NCBI GenBank assembly: GCA_029204225.1
Contig: CM055096.1
Location: 37,657,460-37,721,459, forward strand
Direction of reading: 5' to 3'
Length of the DNA: 64,000 nt
Source: Diphasiastrum complanatum
Lineage: Eukaryota; Streptophyta; Lycopodiopsida; Lycopodiales; Lycopodiaceae
Shown here: positions 34,591-44,075 of the stretch, one piece after another
Layout of the letters: each line of letters opens with the position of its first letter
How positions within the stretch are numbered: position 1 is the first letter of the stretch
Notes under the pieces: model-generated
What the model saw: only the letters and a program-made list of their open reading frames with translations
Told to the model about the DNA's origin: nothing
The model's database searches: none
Position numbers and translations under genes: made by a program

Positions 34591-35500
34591 GACTATGATC
34601 ATTGTTGGTGGAATATAAAAACTGTTTTGCCTGGAGTTATAGTGACCTGAAGGGCATTCCACCAACAGTAGTCCAACACACCATACCCTTGGTGGACGGA
34701 TCAGTCCCCAAGGTAAACCGTTATTACCGCTGCAACTCGAATTATACTAAGCTGATCAAGCAGGAGTTGCATAAACTGATGGATGCAGATTTCATCTATG
34801 AAATCGAACACACAGAATGGATATCACCGATAGTTATAGTATCCAAGAAGAATGGAAAAATGTGGATTTGTGTGAATCTGAACGCACTAAATGCAGTCAC
34901 CAAAAAAAATCATTTTCCTTTACCATTTACGGAAAGTGTCCTTGACAGAGTAGCTGGTGTCGAAGCCTATAGTTTTCTAGATGGTTTCAATGGCTACAAC
35001 CAGTGAAGATAGCCCCCCAGGACCAGCACAAGACAACATTTGCCATGAAATGGAAAACCTATGCCTATAAAGTGATGCCATTCGGACTTTGCAATGCCCC
35101 AAGCACCTTCTAACGAGTCATGTAGGCAGCATTCAAAGATTATCTGCAAAAATTTCTGGAAATTTTCTTGGACAATCTGTGTGTGCATAGACCAGACTCA
35201 GAACACTTATCCAATTTGGAGAAAGTGTTACAGAAATGCCGCGACTACCAGATCTCCCTGAATCCAGAAAAATGTCAATTCTGGGTGACACATGGCTTGA
35301 TTCTTGGCCATATAGTGTCAAGACACGGGATCGCCATAGATCTATCAAAGATCAGGATCATTGTTGATCTACCACCACCGGGAACGATCCGCAAAGTCTA
35401 CATCTTCATGGGTCATGCTAACTATTATAGGATCTTCATTCTTGATTTTGCAGAGTTAGCCCGACCAATTTACAAACTCACAACGGATTCACATTGGAAC
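34591..35500 (+). pseudogene. G3 reverse transcriptase, YxDD altered
   Basis: NCFAWSYSDLKGIPPTVVQHTIP, DADFIYEIEHTEWISPIVIVSKKNGK, VNLNALNAVTKKNHFPLPF and AYSFLDGFNGYNQ are standard gypsy RT blocks. A frameshift at about 35,005 follows, then VMPFGLCNAPSTF. The catalytic box at 35,165-35,176 reads FLDN, so the second catalytic Asp is Asn. The thumb has GHIVSRHGIAIDLSKI. It continues without a break into RNase H. Confidence 0.92.
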
Positions 35501-36037
35501 GAGGAAGCCCTAAAGGGCTTCCAGAAGCTTAAGGATGCATTGGTTTTAGCACCAATCTTACACCCACCCAATTGGTCTATTGAGTTTCACGTGCATACGG
35601 ACGCATCAAAGTATGAAGTTGGAGTAGTCTTAACCCAACCAGGTGAGCACAAAAAGGATTTTCCAACCCGATTTGCAAGACGACACTTCAGTGATACCGA
35701 AATGAATTATTCGACCACAGAGCGGGAAGCACTAACAATGATCTATGCGGCTAAGAAATTTTGTCACTACTTGATGGCCACACATTTTGCTTTTTATACG
35801 GACCATCAACCCTTGCTCTATCTCGTTAATAAAACTTGCAACACCAGAAGCATCACCAAATGGCTACTTCTGTTGTTGGAATTTGATTTTCGAATAGTAG
35901 TTTGCAAGGGAAAACAACACTACATGGCAGATTATGTGTCAAGAATCAAGGGGAAGGAGATTGCATCCCAACCCGACGATGAGCTAGCAGATGCTACCTT
36001 ATTTTATGTGGTAGTGGAAATTGATCTTGAAGGCTAG
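35501..36037 (+). pseudogene. G3 RNase H
   Basis: A continuous frame from RT. Catalytic positions: HVHTDASKYEVGVVL (Asp), YSTTEREALTMIYAAKKF (Glu), FYTDHQPLLYLVNK (Asp) and MADYVSRI (Asp). The KWLLLLLEFDFRIVV and DDELADATLF endings are typical. The frame stops at 36,035-36,037. The catalytic set looks intact, unlike the RT. Confidence 0.92.
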
Positions 36038-36719
36038 ACCTTATTAACTGATTGTCAGCCAGTTGTATCGAAGAGGACTAGACGGAATTCTCCGGTTGTG
36101 TATTCTTCCTCATGAGGCCACCTAGATCATTTTGCTTTCACATAAAGCCATGGGTGGTGGCCATTTTGCATCCGACATTACAGTTCACAAGATCCTGCAA
36201 TCAGGATGTTGGTGGCCAATGATTCATAAGGATATGGAGGAATAACTTGAAAAAGTGCGATGTGTGCCAAAGGGAAAGGAGACCAACGATATTGAATTAT
36301 GACCTACTGCACCTGGTCTTAGCCCAAGGACCATTCAAAAAGTGGGGATTGGATTACATTGGTCCAATTCACCCTGTAGCAAGGAGTTCCCAGGTTCGAT
36401 ACATAATCGTAGCCACAGACTACCTCACCAAGTGGGTCGAAGCCAAGGCAGTAAGAGTAGCTGATGCTAGGACCATTGCCAAGTTCCTTTATGAAATATC
36501 ATTGTGCGCTTTGGATGCCCGGTGGAGTTAGTCAGCGATCGCGGAAGCCATTTTATCAATGAGGCCATCAAGGTCCTGTTGGAGGAATTCTTCGTGATCC
36601 ACAGAACCAGTACACCTTATTATCCTCGTGGTAATGGGCAAGCAGAATCATCCAATAAGATCCTGTGTAGTGTGCTCACGAAAAATGTTGAAGCTAGCAG
36701 ATCAAATTGGGAACATTAG
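36038..36719 (+). pseudogene. G3 integrase, C-terminal domain missing
   Basis: The HHCC finger is GGGHFASDITVHKILQSGC...IHKDMEE, stop, LEKCDVCQRER. The core has KKWGLDYIGPIHPV (Asp), then after a frameshift at about 36,500 VELVSDRGSHFINE (Asp) and YYPRGNGQAESSNKIL (Glu). Homology ends after EASRSNWEH at 36,719, and the 3' ORF follows immediately. Compared with copy C, the INT C-terminal domain, the inter-ORF region and the first part of the 3' ORF have been lost in one deletion. Confidence 0.92.
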
Positions 36720-39497
36720 CATCAGCCCATCTCCCATCACCACGCCAAAACTCTGATCAAACTTTTCATCACCCAAACTGCACCAGAATTTCCAATCTAG
36801 ACTAACAATGGTTACCTGATAGTTGTTATCACGGAACCCATCATTCAGATGGCTGTGCATCTGTTGAATAACTTTCTGGTTATTTCAACATTTCGCAAGG
36901 ACAGAATCCAATCTAAGCTGCTGAATCAGATAGTGAAAAACTTTATGGAACTCCCTGGCCCCTCAGTTGTGCCATACGACTGGCATAGCTTTCTTATTCA
37001 TGAGCTAACCAGCTCCATCAAACCCAACAACCGTGAACGTATTGCATAGGGCACCCTATTGTGTAACTTTGTCTGTGAACTTCTTGAGGTGAAAGTGTGC
37101 AGTTTCCAACGCTCATCCCTTTTGTCTACTCTCCTGCCACACACTAACCTTTATCCGCCATCTCAAGCATCCACCTCCTCCCAACCTGCAGTTACTAACA
37201 CAATGGCCAACACACGAATGCGTGGCGCTGCCTCTACATCTTTATCTCCAACTGCTACCCGATGACGCGCCTCCACTACTGCACTAACCACTCCATCAAC
37301 CACCGCCACTTCTTCTTCCGTGCAACCATCCCCTTCTGTCTCTATTGTCACTACCATTCCTGCTTCCTCTGTTGATACCACTCCTATTTTTGTTCCATTA
37401 TCCACTACTCCGTCCATCACCATCGCATCCTCCATCACTCCTGCCTCCACCATTGCTTCCATTCCATTCAATCCTTCTGATTCTCAATTGTCTCCTGACA
37501 CTCTGGCGTGGATGCAAGTCATCAATTTTTCACCCTCACGCCAGACCCTTTCTGCTCCATCTTTGTCTTCTTCCATACTCCACACCACCCTTCAGTTTCC
37601 CTCTATTCCTCCCATTCTCTCGTTTGGACAAGTCGTCCTCACCCCCATTTCCACAGTTGCTTCTCAAACCCCACCTGCTTTGCCAACAAAGGTTGCCGAG
37701 GGCAACCAAATGTTGTCTGATGACGCATTTGTCCAAACAATTTTTGTACCATCGCCAGATCGGGCTGATCCCACCGCCCAAGATGGCATCAGGTCCAACG
37801 AGAACCTAATAGAAGATGATGACGACAAAACTCCACAAGTCGTCGGGGCTGATACAACACAAGCCCCTATCAGTGCCACTATATAGGCTGCTTCCACAGA
37901 CTTAACGACAACGTACCAGACTCTGGGCAAATACATCCTAGATGCGGTAGCGGCCAAAGCTATCTTGGAAAGTAGGGTACTACACCTGGCAACAAGCAAC
38001 ACATAGCTGGGAGCAGAACTCACCAAACTGCAGCACGAGCTGATTTTGGCTCAGCAACATGAAGAAGTAGGGCACCAGGAGATCGCCAAGCTGCAGCATA
38101 AGGAGGAGGGCCTCAATAATTATATCCAAAGCCTCTCCAAAGCGCTGACAGAGGCCTCCACGAAGGTGCAGGAGCTTCAATCCGAAGCGTCACAACAGCT
38201 TGCTCCCATCCAGACGCAATTAAACCTTTTGGAAGTAGAGAATACGTGCCTGGAGACGGAGGTCAAAGCCCTACAAGATGAAAAGTTTGTCTGGTTAGCT
38301 CAACCTGCACCAGACTCAAGGTCGCTCTCTCAATCAGAAATGAATCTTCTTCGACGTCAGGTGCAGGTTTATAGCCAAACCTTAAATAGCTACCCGGTAG
38401 AGTTCAATAAATATCGGACAAGCGCAACTCATGAGCTCGTCCAGGCCAAGCAAGCTCTCAAGGCTTGCCAAAAATTCATGGAAATGAAGGACCAGCCCAC
38501 CCCCATGATAGTTCCACCGCCACCTGTTTTTGTCGCTGCGTAGGCCAGTACAAGCCAAGACCAAAGCCAACAGGCAGCAGGGGGATATAACCAAGATCTA
38601 GGGTTCGAAGGCCAAGACCAAGGACAAACAGATATGACTGTTGAGATGTGAGACGAGGGCCGAGACACAGATACCAGCCAAAGCCAAGCCACATCATTCA
38701 AAGGTTCGTGCACGATATCTTCTAGCTGAGCCTTCCGAAGACCAAAGTCCGTGGAGGAGAAAATAATCGAATTCCTATCAAAGTATCCCCACGAGTCATC
38801 AAGAGACAGCTGGCAGATATCGTTTTCAACTCAGACAATAAAGGGCAAAGAATTGCAAGCATTACTCGCCCTCCAACCACAACTAGAGTGGCGTCAGCAA
38901 TTGTTCGAAAGAGACCCTTTGGCCATCAGGGCCTACGTGACGAGTCCGCAACAATTACAGGTGAACGCGCACTTCCTACCATGTACATGACCATCCAAAT
39001 GGGCGGAATGGGACACCCCTCTGGACAAACTCACAATTCAAAACTTCAATTGGCCGATCATTCATTCAAAATATGGTTGGACTACGGATGTGGATGCCAG
39101 AAGGGCTCTCACCACATTCGTGAATCACTATGTCAACTGCCCTGATCCAACAATCCGCACGGCAGCCACTTACGTCTGGGACTTAGAACATCTAATGGGG
39201 ATCAAAACTAAATGGGACAATTTTCTCCCCCCCATATTCTTGGACATTAGTAAGGCGCTACCTTCAGACAAAGTCGAAGATCAGCTGCCAATCGCTCGTG
39301 TGTATTACCGAGCTGCACTTCTGGGCGATCCATGGACACGCAGATTCCAAGCATGGGTCGACCAAGATTGGCTGAGAGGAGTCCACAAGTCCCTTCACAC
39401 GCCCAAGGACTTGAAGAAATTGGACCGCCTCAATTTTATGGAGGACGTCACGACCTATCTGATCCAGCAAAGGTGGGCAAAGAAAACTTTTTACTAA
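36720..39497 (+). pseudogene. 3' ORF of G3, copy A (complete C-terminus)
   Basis: It enters inside the N-terminal domain (AVHLLNNFLVISTFRKDRIQ). A Ser/Thr/Pro-rich linker follows (37,320-37,886, 188 open codons), ending in acidic ENLIEDDDDKTPQ, then a coiled coil (38,046-38,543; LNNYIQSLSKALTEASTKV, NLLEVENTCLETEVKALQDE). After a Gln-rich hinge the C-terminal domain runs from VEEKIIEFLSKYP through NFNWPIIHSKYGWTTDVDARRAL, NCPDPTIRTAATYVWDLEHLMG, VEDQLPIARVYYRAALLGDPW and LDRLNFMEDVTTYLIQQRW to a stop at 39,495-39,497. That is 47 bp before the 3' LTR. It looks like a structural or nucleic-acid-associated coiled-coil protein rather than an Env: I see no signal peptide or membrane helix. Confidence 0.8.
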
Positions 39498-39543
39498 ACC
39501 GGCAGAGTGCCGACGGACCGGCACTACTTCAGGCCGTGGGTCC

Positions 39544-40367
39544 TATTGGGGGTATTCCCAACAAAGTGTAAATAAATAAAATTGTCCAATAAAATGTGTT
39601 GCAAGGGCATGGCATCCTGCACGTGTAAGCCCATGGCCCAATGAGCACGCAAGCTTAAGTGTAAATAAAATAAAATTGACTTGGGCCTTGGAATTAAAAT
39701 AAAACTAGAGGCCCAAAAGTCATTTTAAAACTTAGAGATCACTTTTTAGAGTTGGGTCCAAATGGGGACTCACATGAATCTTGTGAAGTTTAATGTACTT
39801 TTTATGGACCCTTGGATCAAGTTGGGTCCAAGATGAATGGATAGGATCAATGTGATTATTAGACAATAATGATTGAGGGGCCAGGGCCTTCCCCATTTTA
39901 TAAAAAGGCACCATTTGTACACTATTTTCATGCTTAATAGAGAGGAGGAGACTCAATCATTTTGAGAGCTCAAGCATCCTCATTTGCTAATCACTCTTGC
40001 TTATGCTATTGTTAGGATTGCTTGTTATTTCCATTTCTTCCATGCTTTTTGTTTGTGATTAGTTAAGGCTTCTCCATGAGCAATGACATTGAGCATTTGA
40101 GCTAATCTCCAACTCATCTCTCTCTCTTTCTCTCTTCTCTTCTCTCTTCCTCTTCTTTTCTACCCCTTCCCTTCACCCAAAACCATGAAGAATGTTAGTG
40201 TAGAGGAGTAGAGTTAAGGGAGAGTAGTGTTAGTGGTGAATAAAGCTAAGGGAGAAAGTAGGAAACTAACTAAAAATAGCATCTATGCATTGTTAGGTAC
40301 CTATCCAGTGATCTAATCCATGTTGACAGGCGGGAGGGCTATACTATGCAAGATCTTCGACCCTGCA
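39544..40367 (+). repeat. G3 3' LTR
   Basis: It begins TATTGGGGGTATTCCC (the expected TG is TA) and ends CCCTGCA, 824 bp. TATA at about 39,897-39,907. The target duplication follows at 40,368. The third copy, at 58,714-59,534, shares the TA start, which shows that those two derive from the same insertion. Confidence 0.93.
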
Positions 40368-40471
40368 CAAACTCCACTTGGAAAGATCAGCTAGATGCTG
40401 AAATTTCACAACAGAAAGTGTAGAGGCTTCTCTTTTAGTAGGGCACCAACATACAAGCTTGCTATAGATCT
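40368..40471 (-). other. C2 leader, part next to primer site
   Basis: This starts with CAAAC, the right copy of the G3 target duplication (40,368-40,372), and continues the C2 untranslated leader interrupted at 29,285. The same 100 bp occur next to the G3 LTR in the inverted copy at 58,611-58,713. Confidence 0.85.
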
Positions 40472-40487
40472 GGTAGTTCTGATACCA
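40472..40487 (-). promoter_or_regulatory. C2 primer-binding site
   Basis: On the minus strand TGGTATCAGAACTACC, directly after the LTR end ...CTAACA. The first nine bases match the initiator-Met primer site and the rest diverge. The second copy (58,595-58,610) is identical, so the divergence predates the duplication. Confidence 0.85.
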
Positions 40488-40600
40488 TGTTAGTAATCCA
40501 TAAATCATAATATGGATGTACAGACTAGGATGGGATGCTCTACCACTGAGCTATCTGTCCTGTCTGATAGTTCTCTCTAGAGTGTGGATTGATATTCCAA
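40488..40600 (-). repeat. C2 LTR, U5 end
   Basis: About 110 bp of LTR remain. On the plus strand it begins TGTTAGTAATCC, so the LTR ends GGATTACTAACA in its own orientation. It includes the shortened tRNA-like module at 40,518-40,560. The sequence merges into G2 pol near 40,600. The exact outer edge is uncertain. Confidence 0.7.
40518..40560 (-). pseudogene. tRNA-like module in C2 LTR, 29-base internal deletion
   Basis: In LTR orientation it reads GGACAGATAGCTCAGTGG (acceptor strand plus perfect A box), then TAGAGCATCCCATCC, then directly TAGTCTGTAC (3' acceptor strand). Against the full copy at 58,493 the anticodon arm's 3' half and the T arm with the B box are missing: 29 bases removed between two ATCC repeats. 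The A box is better preserved here than in the full copy. Confidence 0.7.
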
Positions 40601-42590
40601 TAGTCAATTGGAATCAAGCTCTTGCAACAGTGGATTGTACAACAAGCTGCTCAACAAGATAATCAATCCGAATTGAGCAAAATTTTCATACTCGATCGAA
40701 CTTTGGATACACTGATCACTTTTCTATTGAATATGATGAACTTATTTTGGATATTTTTTGATCCAATTCTAGATTTGATTGAAGATGATCTAATACATGT
40801 TAGTCATGCCTTGACTCATGATGGAGATGCAGAACTTATGGATGAGTAGATCCTCAATCATATGGATCCTACAAGATTTGGAGTTCGAGAGATTTTGGAT
40901 GAACCGACAATAAAACCGCCAAAAACAGGTATATTGAAGGAAGGAAAAACTCCAAGACCAATGACAAAGAAACAAGCTAAGCAACATAATAATACGGTCC
41001 TGAAATAGGAAAAATCCTCTCGAAAAGTTGATTCTAAGAATGTACCACCTTTATTGGATAAATGAAAGGGGAAAATCAAGGATGATTTTTCAAGATGGAG
41101 TTCTCACAAGAAATTACCATCAAAGAAGAGCACATCTTCTAGGAAGTCACCACTTTACGATCGATTCCTACCAAGAAAGATAAACAAAGATCAAAGATCA
41201 ATCCTTATGAAAAGGAGCAATCAGAAGAAGTCCAACATTATATGCCCGAGCATGTCAAACACTATACTTTGGATGATGTCTTGATTATGTTCCCAAAAGC
41301 TCATCGTGAACCAGAAGAGCAAGAGCCAGACATGGAAGACATTTATGATGGACCAGCCAGGACTCACAACGAATGAATCTTGCTAAACCAAGAGAACTCG
41401 AAAAAATTGTACAGGTTGGAGCACAACTTACTCCCGAGCAATTTCAAGCATTACAGAAGTTATTGAACAAGTACCAAGATTGTTTTTCTTGGACGTACAA
41501 GGATCTCAAAGGAATTGCTACTTTGGTTATTGAGCATACAATATCCTGATGCCTGATGCAATTCCAATGGTCACAAAATTTTATTGTTATAATCTGAATA
41601 ACGGATCTTATAAAAAAAAAGCTACAAAGATTACTTGAGGCCGACTTTATTTATGAAATCGAACATGCAAAATGGATTTCTCCAATTGTTGTTGTTTCTA
41701 AGAAGAATGGGAAGATGCGAATTTGTGTGAATCTCAAGGCTTTGAACAAAGTGAAGAAAAAGGATCACTTTTTGTACCCTTTACTGAAAGCATATTGGGC
41801 TGACTTGCTGGAGCCGAAGCATACAATTTTTTTGGATGGATTTAGTGGTTACAACCAAGTTAAGATCGCACTTGCAGATCGCCATAAAACAACATTTGCA
41901 ACAGACTGGCAATTTCAAGTGTTACGGAAGTTATTGATCAAGTACCAAGATTGTTTTGCTTGGACGTACAAGGATCTCAAAGGAATTCCTACCTCAGTTA
42001 TTGAGCATACAATACCCTGATGCCTGATGCAATTCCAATGGTCACAAAATCTTATCATTGTAATCCGAATATTACGGATCTTATACAAAGATTACTTGAA
42101 GCCGACTTTATTTACGATATCAAATATGCGAAATGAATTTCTCCAATTGTCGTTGTTCCTAAGAAGAATGGGAAGATGCAAATTTGTATGGATCTCAAGG
42201 CTTTGAACAAAGTGAAGAAAAGAATCACTTTCCATTACCCTTTTCTGAAAGCATATTGGACCGACTTGCTGGAGCCGAAGCATACAATTTTTTGGATGGA
42301 TTTAGTGGTTACAACCAAGTTAAGATCGCACTTGCAGATCGCCATAAAACAACATTTGCAACAGAATGGAAAACTTATGTCTCTAAAGTTATGCCATTTG
42401 GAGTTTGCAATGCACTAGTTCATTTCAAAGAGTTATGCAGTTTGCCTTCAAATACTACTTGCAGAAATTCCTTGAAATCTACTTGGATGATCTTGGAGTC
42501 CATAATGTCGATACTTTGTTGGGCCTCTACTCACCACAATGGGGATCCACGAGCATGCCTTTTCTAGAAGAATCAATATGGATTTTATAA
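40601..42590 (+). pseudogene. G2 pol: PR end, linker and RT with internal tandem duplication
   Basis: This resumes G2 on the plus strand. PR/linker blocks: ALATVDCT-like start, a DLIEDDLIHVSHALTHDGDAEL block, HYTLDDVLIMFPKAHREPEEQEPDMED. RT: QKLLNKYQDCFSWTYKDLKG, ADFIYEIEHAKWISPIVVVSKKNGK and LDGFSGYNQVKIALADRHKTTFAT. The block from KLL...CF to TTFAT then repeats once more (see tandem repeat). VMPFGVCNALVHF and the catalytic YLDDLGVH at about 42,480 follow. Many frame breaks. It ends at about 42,590 in unrelated 3' ORF sequence. Confidence 0.85.
41440..42367 (+). repeat. Tandem duplication within G2 RT (2 units of about 465 bp)
   Basis: Unit 1 runs from about 41,440 to 41,908, unit 2 from about 41,911 to 42,367. 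Both start AATTTCAAG(C/T) and end near CAACATTTGCAACAGA. The first unit runs straight into the second at ACAGACTGG|CAATTTCAAG. The units differ by scattered substitutions and small indels, so the duplication is old. The inverted nest copy at 57,339-58,460 covers only the start of one unit. Confidence 0.9.
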
Positions 42591-43385
42591 CCATGGCTTT
42601 TAGCACCTGGGATTGAGGGCAAGTTCAAATTCTATATCACCTACCAGACTGCTACCCACAAGGTGCATGTGACTGAGACCGCCCTTGCAGCCATAGGAAT
42701 CACTTCTGGAAAACAGCCCTTTCCAAATCATAAGCATGCTAAGAGTATCTTCAAGCCCTTTATTGATACCACTGATGAGTTGTACTGGACCAATCACGGC
42801 TATTTGATCGAATCCATATATTCCTTGGAACATAATTTGAACAGTTCCATGATAGTTCTATAATTTTTTATTCATCCTTTCAGACATATCAACAAGATCA
42901 AGCCTAAGTAGCACAAGATACCATCAGGGTCGCCCATGCAGTTCCGTCACCAAAGCAGTTTGATGCTACTATACCAGATGGTTATGAAGAAGAGGATGTA
43001 TTTGAGGAAGAAGATATACAACTGAAACCTCAAGGCAACCCAAGTCAAGCTTCTGGATCAGGATTACCTGTTGTTGCTGCTGCTACAGCACCAATTGTGG
43101 ATTCTAGTGACACTATGAATCTAGTTACTAACCTTGCGTGAGTGATCCAGACCATACAAGATGAAAAAACAACAATGGACAAGCATATCTCGGAATTGGG
43201 ATCAAAGAATACCTTGATCAGCCAAAAAGTGATACAACTAAATTGGGAGCTTAAGGTTGCCAAACAACATGAGTCAAAGTTTGAGGCCCAGATGAAGAAA
43301 GCCCAACAAACAACCGATGCTCTAGAAGGCTATGTGGAGACTCTTAAGAATACATTGACGACATTGCCCCCACCACCATTTCACG
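42590..43385 (+). pseudogene. 3' ORF fragment, copy E (N-terminal domain and coiled coil)
   Basis: GKFKFYITYQTATHKVHVTE, ALAAIGITSGKQPFP, KSIFKPFIDTTDE and WTNHGYLIESIYSLE align in order with the N-terminal domain of copy C (FLYQGTTYKVRINVD, MVTIGI, LIKPFV, NNGYLI) but are clearly diverged, so this is another family. An acidic stretch (EEEDVFEEEDIQ) and a coiled coil (IQDEKTTMDKHISELGSKN...LELKVAKQHESKFEAQMKKAQ) follow. At about 43,385 the open frame runs on into a gypsy PR-RT linker. Unlike the other copies it lies before pol sequence. Confidence 0.7.
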
Positions 43386-44075
43386 ACTTGCCTGAGACTT
43401 TCAAGAATTATACCTTGGACGACGTGGCAATCATGATGCCGCAAGCCCAGAGAGAACTTGATCAAATTCAGGCACCAGCGGAACAAGTCTTCGAGGGACC
43501 TACGCGAACATAGCCGATGAAGTTTGTCGAGCCAGGTGAAGAAGAAAAGATAGTGTATGTGGGAGAGCAGTTAACACCCACACAATTCAAGAGACTACGA
43601 TCGTTGTTGGTGGAATATAAAGACTGTTTTGCCTAAAGTTATAGTAACCTGAAGGGCATTCCACCAACAGTAGTCCAACACACCATACTCTTGGTGGACG
43701 GAGCAGTCTCCAAGGTAAGCCGTTATTACCGTTGCAACCCGAATTATACTGAGCTGATCAAGCAAGAGTTGCAGAAGCTGATGGATGCAAATCTCATCTA
43801 TGAAATCGAGCACACGTAATGGATATCACCGATAGTTATAGTATCCAAGAAGAACGACAAAATGACAATTTATGTGAATCTGAAGGTGCTAAATGCTGTC
43901 ACCAAAAAAGATCATTTTCTTTTACCATTTACAGAAAGTGTTCTTGATAGAGTAGCTGGTGCCAAAGCCTACAGTTTTCTAGATGGTTTCAATGGCTACA
44001 ACCAGGCGAAGATAGCCCTCAGGACCAGCACAAGACAACATTTGCCACAAAATGGGGAACCTATGCCTATATTTG
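43386..44075 (+). pseudogene. G3-like PR-RT linker and RT fragment
   Basis: NYTLDDVAIMMPQAQRELDQI, LTPTQFKRLRSLLVEYKDCF, PTVVQHTILLVDGAVSKVSRYY, IVIVSKKNDK and AKAYSFLDGFNGYNQAKIA closely follow the G3 sequence at 34,390-35,010. The fragment stops at about 44,075, before the catalytic box, where C4 gag begins on the opposite strand. Confidence 0.85.

Larger units (their letters stand above)
29286..40367 (+). mobile_element. G3: LTR-bounded Ty3/gypsy element with extra 3' ORF
   Basis: About 11.1 kb, bounded by two similar LTRs and a perfect 5-bp target duplication. The order is 5' LTR, Asp-type primer site, leader with motif array, gag, PR, RT, RNase H, INT, 3' ORF and 3' LTR. The motif style of its pol and the primer site suggest the Tat/Athila side of plant gypsy elements (inference). 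It is inactive: the PR active site is deleted, RT has lost a catalytic Asp, the INT C-terminus and the 3' ORF N-terminus are deleted, and many stops occur. It is inserted in the C2 leader. Confidence 0.92.
25166..40600 (-). mobile_element. C2: Ty1/copia element (minus) split by the G3 insertion
   Basis: Reading right to left: LTR U5 tip (about 40,600-40,488), primer site, leader (40,471-40,368), the 11-kb G3 insertion, leader continuation (29,285-28,687), gag, PR, INT and RT, ending in mid-RT at about 25,166. RNase H and the 3' LTR are absent. Both outer ends are abrupt joins to G2, so this is a C2 fragment rather than a clean LTR-bounded insertion. The leader halves are separated only by G3 and its 5-bp duplication. 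Confidence 0.85.

Noticed and set aside
36720-39497. The 3' ORF as a retroviral-type envelope gene
   Set aside because: Its position fits an env, but I see no signal peptide, transmembrane helix, or glycoprotein-like Cys pattern. Coiled coil and low-complexity linkers dominate.
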